A stretch of 64,000 nt of DNA, taken from NCBI GenBank assembly GCA_022828595.1, contig JAKGHH010000004.1:57972164-58036163 (forward strand). The letters run 5' to 3'. The DNA comes from Nelumbo lutea (taxonomy: Eukaryota > Streptophyta > Magnoliopsida > Proteales > Nelumbonaceae). Of the stretch, positions 58,160 through 64,000 are shown one piece after another; within the stretch, counting starts at the first letter, position 1, and each line of letters opens with the position of its first letter. The position numbers were made by a program, and so were the translations under genes. The notes below the pieces were generated by a model. It saw only the letters and a program-made list of their open reading frames with translations. It had not been told where the DNA came from and did not search any database.

Positions 58160-59560
58160 AACAGCTAGGCTTCACCACCAGCCAGGGGGAGGGTAGACTC
58201 CTTGGCTCCATCAATGGGATTGTCGAGGACCTGAACACCCTCCTTGAGGGACTCTAGGTACACTTGCATTCCCTTGACAACGTAGTTGGTGAGGCTTTTC
58301 TAGTACTCCACTGACTGCTTCCAGATCTCGATGGGCTTAGTTGCTCATTCTTTGGCCTCGACTATTCGTGCGTCAGCTTCTGCTACCCACTTGGAGGCCA
58401 CCAATGCAACTCCATCGAGACAGACCTGATTCTCCTCAGACTTCTTGAGGGCCTCCTTCACTTGGCCAACCTTAGCCTTCTCCCCCTTCGTAAGGGGCTT
58501 CTTTGCTACGAAAACCTCAATAGGTCGATCTCTGTGCGCCAACTTCTTTGACGACCAATATCACAGAGCCTCCTCAGCTGTTCTCTTCTTCCCCCCTTGG
58601 CCGACTTCTTCCCTCGATTCCCTTGGCCAGTCGGGACTTTCTGTGGGTTGGCCCCCTTGGTGGGAGCAGGCACCTGATCACCCCTTGCGGGTGCTACCTT
58701 GGCAGGCCTCTTTGGCGCCTGCCCTTTTGTTGTACTGCCCCCTTGGGCCTTCTTCACACGAACGCTCTCCAGCAACAACTTCTTTGCATCCATGGGAACC
58801 TCTACAAGCAAGCAAAAAACATAAGTTAGTAAATTGCTGAAGATGAGGGGAATGTGTTAAGAGATGATAGGACCTCTCCTACTGATGGGGGCACGTTTGA
58901 GCCCCGTGAACACCAAAGGAAGTTCCTCATCCACCAAAGGCTTGGCCTTGACTTTTTCCAGTACAAGTAGGTGGGCTATGTCAGCGGCCTCGTTGTTCTG
59001 AAGTGTGGGGGGCAACTCTCCACCGCCGTACAAGCTTCTCCCTAGCTTGACCTGAACGACCAACTCTCGGGGCAAGAAATGTAAAAGAACTTGTCCTTCC
59101 AGTTACGGACGAACGAGAGGTTGTCAAACAGGATTACCCATCCGAGGTTGAAGATAATACATGTTGGCCTCGGAGGTGTGCTTCCTCAGCATGAACATGA
59201 TATTGAACAACTTAGGCGTCAGCTCCACATCCTAAAGCCGAGCCACTACCAGCATGGAAATCATGGTTCGAAGGGCATTGGGGACAAACTGGCTGATGGT
59301 GATCCCATACCACCTTAGCAACAAAGAAATCAGAGGGTCAAGGGGGAACCTAAGGCCAAATTCTTGGAAGTGTTAGTATACACAGATCTCCCCCTCCTCG
59401 AGAGTCCACTGCCAGTCACCGACATCAGGTACTCTAAGTGAGTAGGATTGAGGAGAACTGCCCCCTAAAAGGTCAGGAAGGTCATAACACTTAAGTCTAG
59501 AATTGGAACAGGACATTGGGACAAGCTATTACCTAAAGACAAGGGTTGGAGGAAACTAGA
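58160..59560 (-). pseudogene. Antisense ORF of the Tat element ('gypsy-type transposase' domain)
   Basis: Reading minus from 59440, frames give EEGEICVY, FGLRFPLDPLISLLLRWYGI, PNALRTMISM, then RNWKDKFFYIS and PRELVVQVKLGRSLYGGGEL, the pattern of the plant domain labelled 'putative gypsy-type transposase', found in extra ORFs of Tat elements. The C-terminal half (58811-58345) is basic and Ala/Lys-rich, then a coiled coil (VGQVKEALKKSEE). Its function is unknown. It lies downstream of integrase on the opposite strand and has its own TATA box. Frames shift several times, so this copy is probably dead. Confidence 0.65.
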
Positions 59561-59654
59561 CGAAGTGTGTTAGTCAAAGGTTCTGGGAGCAGAAATCACT
59601 TGATAGCAAGGGCGCCTAGAGTCAAATGACGAAGGAAAACCGTGACTAAGGACC

Positions 59655-59663
59655 CTATTTATA
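59655..59663 (-). promoter_or_regulatory. TATA box driving the antisense ORF
   Basis: TATAAATAGGG reads on the minus strand about 100 bp upstream of the antisense ORF. Its strength and position suggest transcription independent of the LTR. Confidence 0.5.
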
Positions 59664-59669
59664 GAAGAA

Positions 59670-60757
59670 GAAATGGCCCTGATTTGGTCAGATCCAACGG
59701 TCATGAAGCCTCCTCCTTTGTTGCCCATTCGTGGTGCGACACTCAGCACTCAGCCTCGGAGAGACAAAATAATGCCGGCCGAACCGACAGGTCCATTTGT
59801 CGCAACCCACTGGTTCGAGCCTGTTGACCCAATGGACGCTTTTGGCTCACCCATAGCACCTGCCCTGCCTACGAAGGGCTCTCGTCACACGTGACCAGTA
59901 TGGGAAACCACCTCGATGCAACAACCCACGTGAGCATGAGGCGTGGACTCAACCTCTCCAAACCCTCTAGCATGGACTTCCCAGTCAAAGCCAAGGTCCC
60001 AACAACTTCGCCCTTTCACCCTTGTACGACTCGCATCTGGGCCATCCGAGCTCAACTACTCCCAAGTAGCTCCGACTATAAATGCAAGGTGCCTTCCACA
60101 AGGTAAGGGATCTAGAACCGCTAAGACTCTTAGCATTCTTCTTATCGAGGATTGGGTGTTTTCTAGTAACCTCATCTGTGCTTCCTCAGCACTGAACCTT
60201 CTATTTACCTTGTGCAGACACCAACTTGACCATCAGAGTCCTTGCCTCAGGTCTTTACACATGACCTCTAACACTTCTTTCCTTGTAGATCAAATTCATA
60301 GGGCCAACTTCAGACCCCTCGTACGCCCAGCCTAGCATCCAGACTTCATCACCAACTCTTCCGAGATCATCTACCTCGGCCCCTAGGCCTTGGTATCCTC
60401 AATGCCCAAGAAGGTGGTTTTCCTCAGCCTCCATCCCTGGCTTCGGCATACCCCTACCGATTATCTACATGCCCCCAGCTTCGGCCCCCTCACAAAGTAC
60501 ACAGGGCCTCGAAGCCCTCGGTCGTGATGCCGGATCTTAGGAGTAAATTTATCGTGTTGCCCTCGACCAACCCAAGCAACAACAATTCCCTTTTCCGATA
60601 CAAAACAAATGTCCTCATCTCCTACCTTTTAGGATCTCGGGATCTCATCCATAAATAGAGATCCTCCTCGTATTAGAATTGAGCTGATCATAAGCACTCG
60701 TCACCCAGTACCCCCGAGCACATCCCGACTCTCAATGTTCGGCAAGGCAAGTCTATG
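59670..60757 (+). other. Probable 3' LTR region of the Tat element
   Basis: GC-rich sequence with a plus-strand CATAAATAGAGATCC box at about 60650 and a short leader after it, comparable to 14850-15260. I cannot fix the LTR ends because the 5' LTR is not in the window. Open frames here are not coding. Confidence 0.4.
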
Positions 60758-60860
60758 GGAAAGTTCGCACCAACATGGGAGGGGCCATACTTAATAAAAG
60801 AAGCCCATAGTTTGAGCTACTATGTATTAAAAACTGTAGACACAAGCGAGAAAATGAAAC
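60758..60860 (+). pseudogene. Gypsy integrase C-terminal scrap
   Basis: APTWEGPYLIKEAHSLSYYV matches the usual PNWEGPYxI...YYL motif of the integrase C-terminal domain, unrelated in sequence to the copy near 55750. It is a small isolated fragment. Confidence 0.5.
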
Positions 60861-61149
60861 CATAAATGGTTACTAGTTGAAAGCTTACTTTGATTAGCTT
60901 TGTGTTTATGTAATCACACAAATATATGTACATGTGTTATAAATAAATCTACAATGTTTTACAGGATTCTTTATTAGTCACTCTTTTGATCTACGATAAA
61001 GTCTAGAATTCTAATTGCAATGAAGTTGTTTTACTTTTCCACCGTTCCATTAAGATTATATGCATTTGTACACTATGAATGTAGTCAAATGAATAGTACA
61101 CTACAATTTGTTCCAATACATGCCACATACTACTTACATTTGTATTTTG

Positions 61150-61805
61150 TTTTTTTACTATACTCTCAAAGCCCTGATGACCCTGGACACTCCATACTGC
61201 ATGCTCCATGCGAAGGCCCTGGTAACCCCAGGCACAGTTCAAAGCCCTGGTAACCCCGGACACTCTATATCGTATGCTCCATGCGAAGGCCTTGGCAACC
61301 CCAGGTGTAGTTCAAAGCCCCAACAACCTCGGGCACTCTATACGACATGCTCCATGTATAGGCCCTGGAAACCCTAGACACAACTCAAAGCTTCGGCAAC
61401 CATGGGCACTCTATACTACATGCTCCATGTGAAGGTGCTGGCAACCCCAGGCGTAGTTCAAAGCCTTGACAACCTTGAGCACTCTATACCGCATGCTCCA
61501 TTTGAAGGCCTTGGTAACCCCAGGCACAATTCGAAGCCCCGACAACCCCGGGCACTCTATACTACATGCTTCATGTGAAGGCCTTGGCAACCTCAGGTGT
61601 AGGACAAAGCCCCGGTAACCCCAGACACTCTATATCGCATGCTCTATGTGAGGGCCCTGGCAACCCTAGGCACAGACAAGCCTTGGCAACCCTAGGCACA
61701 GGCGACCTGTTAACCCCAGGCATAGACAAAGCCTTGGTAACCCTAGGCACAGACAAGCCCTGGCAATCCTAGGCATAGACAAAGCCCCGGTAACCCTAGA
61801 CACAA
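61150..61805 (+). repeat. Minisatellite, 73-bp unit, about seven copies, with shorter sub-repeats
   Basis: CTCTATA...CATGCTCCATG recurs at about 61190, 61264, 61337, 61411, 61483, 61556 and 61630. Each unit holds two GCC(C/T)(T/C)GGTAACCCC words. From 61660 on the array breaks down into a 20-30 bp unit (AGGCACAGACAAGCC). Confidence 0.88.
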
Positions 61806-62330
61806 ACCTAATAACGTTCTTGCATAGGCACAATCCTTGATTAACTATTTCTTTTCATAAGGTTATCGGGGTCAACCCCCCTGATCGCGCCTAGGGGGCA
61901 AACTCATAGCGCTCGTACCCCTAACAAATTGCGATAAGTCAACAATATGCCCACACCCAATCACAGGAAAACCATGTTAAGGACTTGTCAACCAACACCT
62001 CTTGATCTTATAGTTCCGCACAGGGACAACACAGGCAACGTGTTACGAATAGGTCTTTTATCGTTATTTGGGACACAATCTATGCCAACCCACGTGATAA
62101 TATCTCACAAAAGCATTAGTTGACTACCCAACACATTGCGACAAAGTATACTACATTCGTGCCACAATATGGACAAACACACAATGCGATTAATCTGAAA
62201 CTTTTTTTCTCGATATTGTCCAAAATAGAATGTTGCTTTACATTACATCAATATTAAGATTACAAAATCACAAAAATTAAAATCAAAATTGTCACACATG
62301 CACGTTACATCGTAGAAGACTCCGGAATAG
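61806..62330. other. Nothing recognised
   Basis: This is unassigned sequence between the minisatellite and the minus-strand coding relic. Confidence 0.5.
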
Positions 62331-62334
62331 CCCA

Positions 62335-62960
62335 TTAGAATTCAGCACAATCAATGGTCACTTGGCCCACTCTTCGCGTATCACAAATATACTCTTTAAA
62401 AATATGGCTAGTCTCTTCAAATTTCTTCAAACTATCCAACTCCACCTCATAATTTGCTAAGATCTGCTTCTGCCATGCGCGTTCATCCTTAAGGTTCTTA
62501 AGCTTATCTGCGACTCTAGTAATGCTCGCTTCGACTACCTTTTGGTGCGAATGAATGTCCTTCATCGGACGAAACAAATCAGATTACGATATGTCCTGAA
62601 TAGCTTTCCAGAAGGCATGGGCTAACGTGACAACACGCTCTTCAATCTGTCATGAAGAAACCCATTGACGGAAAACCTCAGCAAGCCTCTAGCCAGCAAG
62701 CGAAGTCAGACCATGATAGCTCCTCCGCTGGGCGGGTCATTACTTGGCTCATCAGCATGGCGATCGTGTTCAACGTAAGACCCAAGACCTCAGGATGCAG
62801 TTTCAACGTAGTCGATGCAAACTTTGCCACTGTATTGGAAATATTGTACTGAACACCCTTGCGATCACCCTGAACCACAACTGGGTCTATAACTGAGAAG
62901 TGAAGAGTCAGGATGTCATGATTATCACAATACTCTATGAGCTCCCATTGTATCTAAACC
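62335..62960 (-). pseudogene. Unknown protein: LNTI block and coiled-coil tail
   Basis: Minus-strand frames 62878-62678 and 62577-62335 give KLHPEVLGLTLNTIAMLMSQ and, after a frame break, TRVADKLKNLKDERAWQKQI leading into a coiled coil ending VTIDCAEF. I do not recognise the family. It resembles the relic at 6960-9335, which suggests a repeated, probably transposon-borne protein. It probably belongs to the same unit as the exons at 63252-63751. Confidence 0.35.
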
Positions 62961-63251
62961 AATTGCTCTTTATAAGTCAGCTACTCGGGGGGGGGGGGGG
63001 GCATTCCTAGGCTCTGTGACAACGTGGTCCTTAGGCTCAATAGCTAGATCAACCTCAAGCCTCACGTCAATATCTCTAGACTGGTCTTGCATGTCTCCAG
63101 GGGTACCACCCATTACGATGGGAGATTCTGGCTTAATCGGAGCTTTATGCTCTACACTCACGGGGGCCTTAGCATTAGTAGTGATGGTAGTAGGAGATTC
63201 TGTACAATGTGCCACCGTTTCCATAGCTGGCTGACCAGCTTGATGCACCCC

Positions 63252-63404
63252 CTAGACAACAGCATCAGGGACGTTGTTGTCACCCTCATCGTCCTCATCA
63301 ACTTCAGAACTGGGACTGGGGGGCTGCAGTGACCTTAGCTCCTCAACTAGACTCCTGAAGAAAGGCGTGTCTGGAACCCTGGGGGGATACTCAGAGAGGG
63401 GCAC
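63252..63404 (-). CDS. Unknown gene, exon 3 (stop at 63252)
   Basis: The 150 nt encode VPLSEYPPRVPDTPFFRSLV and an acidic tail EVDEDDEGDNNVPDAVV, then TAG. The acceptor is ATCGCAG. The same frame stays open for 92 more codons after the stop (63248-62970), so the stop may be a lesion rather than the natural end. The function is unknown. Confidence 0.4.
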   Translation of the reverse strand: MPLSEYPPRVPDTPFFRSLVEELRSLQPPSPSSEVDEDDEGDNNVPDAVV

Positions 63405-63493
63405 CTGCGATATAGTAATATACCAACAATCAATCAACAATCCAGCCGTGTGCCAAATAGTAAAAGAATAACGAAGAAAACAACATGACTTAC

Positions 63494-63559
63494 CTCTTGA
63501 CCTGGCTCACCAACCCCCGTGACACCTTCGCTGGACTGTGCCTCATCGCAATCCACACG
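63494..63559 (-). CDS. Unknown gene, exon 2
   Basis: The 66 nt (22 codons, phase 0) encode RVDCDEAQSSEGVTGVGEPG and two more residues. The acceptor is TTTTAAAG and the donor the consensus GAG|GTAAGT. Confidence 0.4.
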
Positions 63560-63649
63560 CTTTAAAACAAAAGATTGTTCAACCGTTAATCACCACTGTA
63601 AGTAATAAGCATAACATTTTAATGTAAACGTAAGTGCTAAGTTATTCAC

Positions 63650-63751
63650 CAATTCTATCCTATTAGAGGAGTTAGCTGGAACTCCCATTGACTGCTTAGA
63701 GGGAACCACTAGATCTTCCGTGTCCAGTTGGGCTCCATCACTCTCCATGGC
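63650..63751 (-). CDS. Unknown gene, exon 1 (ATG at 63748)
   Basis: ATG opens MESDGAQLDTEDLVVPSKQS and runs 33 codons to a GTGAAT donor. A TATAG acceptor-like sequence directly before GCCATGG hints at an upstream exon beyond it. Phases of the three exons agree (0/0/0), which supports a spliced gene. Confidence 0.4.
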
Positions 63752-64000
63752 CTATAAGAAGGAAAATAGCGCAATAGCAATAGTACTGACTTAAGCCAAT
63801 AGATGGGGCTATCACAACCAATCATCCTCAGAACCCTGTTTGGGTGGGGTGGGGGGCACCATCTTCTTCATATGACTGCTCGAAAATTTGATACAGGTGA
63901 TTTTGTTGGCAGACACTATCACAACCAATTGCGCTGGCCCACCGCTGGCAAAGCTTCCCTTTCTGGATGAGTTACTACAGACTCTCAATCAACCTCCTCT
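63752..64000. other. Right edge, unassigned
   Basis: This is sequence upstream of the unknown gene. ACTATCACAACCAAT-type words occur twice (about 63809 and 63918). Any further exon cannot be confirmed. Confidence 0.35.

Larger units (their letters stand above)
38889..60770 (+). mobile_element. Tat-like Ty3/gypsy element split by four later insertions
   Basis: Removing the insertions joins gag and protease (39131-40403), an RT/RNase H junction (up to 40771 and 43619-43786), integrase (50317-50741 plus 55219-55890), an antisense ORF (59560-58160) and an LTR-like 3' end (about 59700-60770). Continuity is confirmed where target duplications can be removed: ...CTCACC+GACCGAATAG restores an RT reading frame, and CCTA+CCCCACATTC restores integrase. 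An antisense ORF after pol is a known trait of the Tat lineage. The RT core is missing. Confidence 0.75.

Noticed and set aside
61150..61805. CRISPR-like array
   Set aside because: Units are contiguous 73-bp tandem copies without unique spacers, in a plant genome.

Overview
This window is plant nuclear DNA, most likely from an angiosperm with a large, repeat-rich genome. The evidence is one intron-bearing plant-type gene (a PP6-class phosphatase), LTR retrotransposons primed by initiator tRNA-Met, and plant-type LINE, hAT, Helitron and SINE relics. There is no sign of bacterial gene organisation, and most of the 64 kb is nested transposon wreckage.

Layout. 1-3.77 kb: LINE on the minus strand (ORF1 plus AP endonuclease), running off the left edge. 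4.0-13.1 kb: three copies of one LTR family, called 'family A' here, with a hAT-type MITE, a Ty3/gypsy integrase zinc-finger scrap and a decayed minus-strand coding relic. 13.1-16.3 kb: gypsy gag relic and a second decayed LINE. 17.35-29.49 kb (minus): the 5' half of a PP6/FyPP protein phosphatase gene, six exons and 172 codons with consistent splice sites. Its introns hold a 599-bp hAT MITE, a 2.9-kb Helitron, a SINE, a 74-bp palindromic MITE and a decayed second copy of exon 1. The 3' half of the gene is not visible downstream. 30.5-38.9 kb: Athila-type gypsy sequence on the minus strand, cut by a family A LTR. 38.9-60.8 kb: a Tat-like gypsy element on the plus strand (gag, protease, RT/RNase H remnant, integrase, then an antisense ORF). 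It has been split by four later insertions: a family A solo LTR carrying a 1-kb inverted duplication (TSD TCACC), a copia-type element with a chimeric 5' LTR, a gypsy element that captured part of a purple acid phosphatase coding sequence (TSD CCCCA), and an Athila-like solo LTR (TSD ACCCG). 61.15-61.8 kb: a 73-bp minisatellite. 62.3-64 kb: a poorly understood minus-strand gene or transposon ORF with phase-consistent introns.

The genes do not form a pathway. The phosphatase is the only plausible host gene, and the rest is a stratified record of insertions in which target-site duplications give the order of events. The best candidates for something new are the purple acid phosphatase capture flanked by 29-bp direct repeats, the inverted-duplication solo LTR, the chimeric LTR, and the duplicated first exon of the phosphatase gene split by a hairpin MITE. 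All calls come from reading the sequence; no database search was possible.
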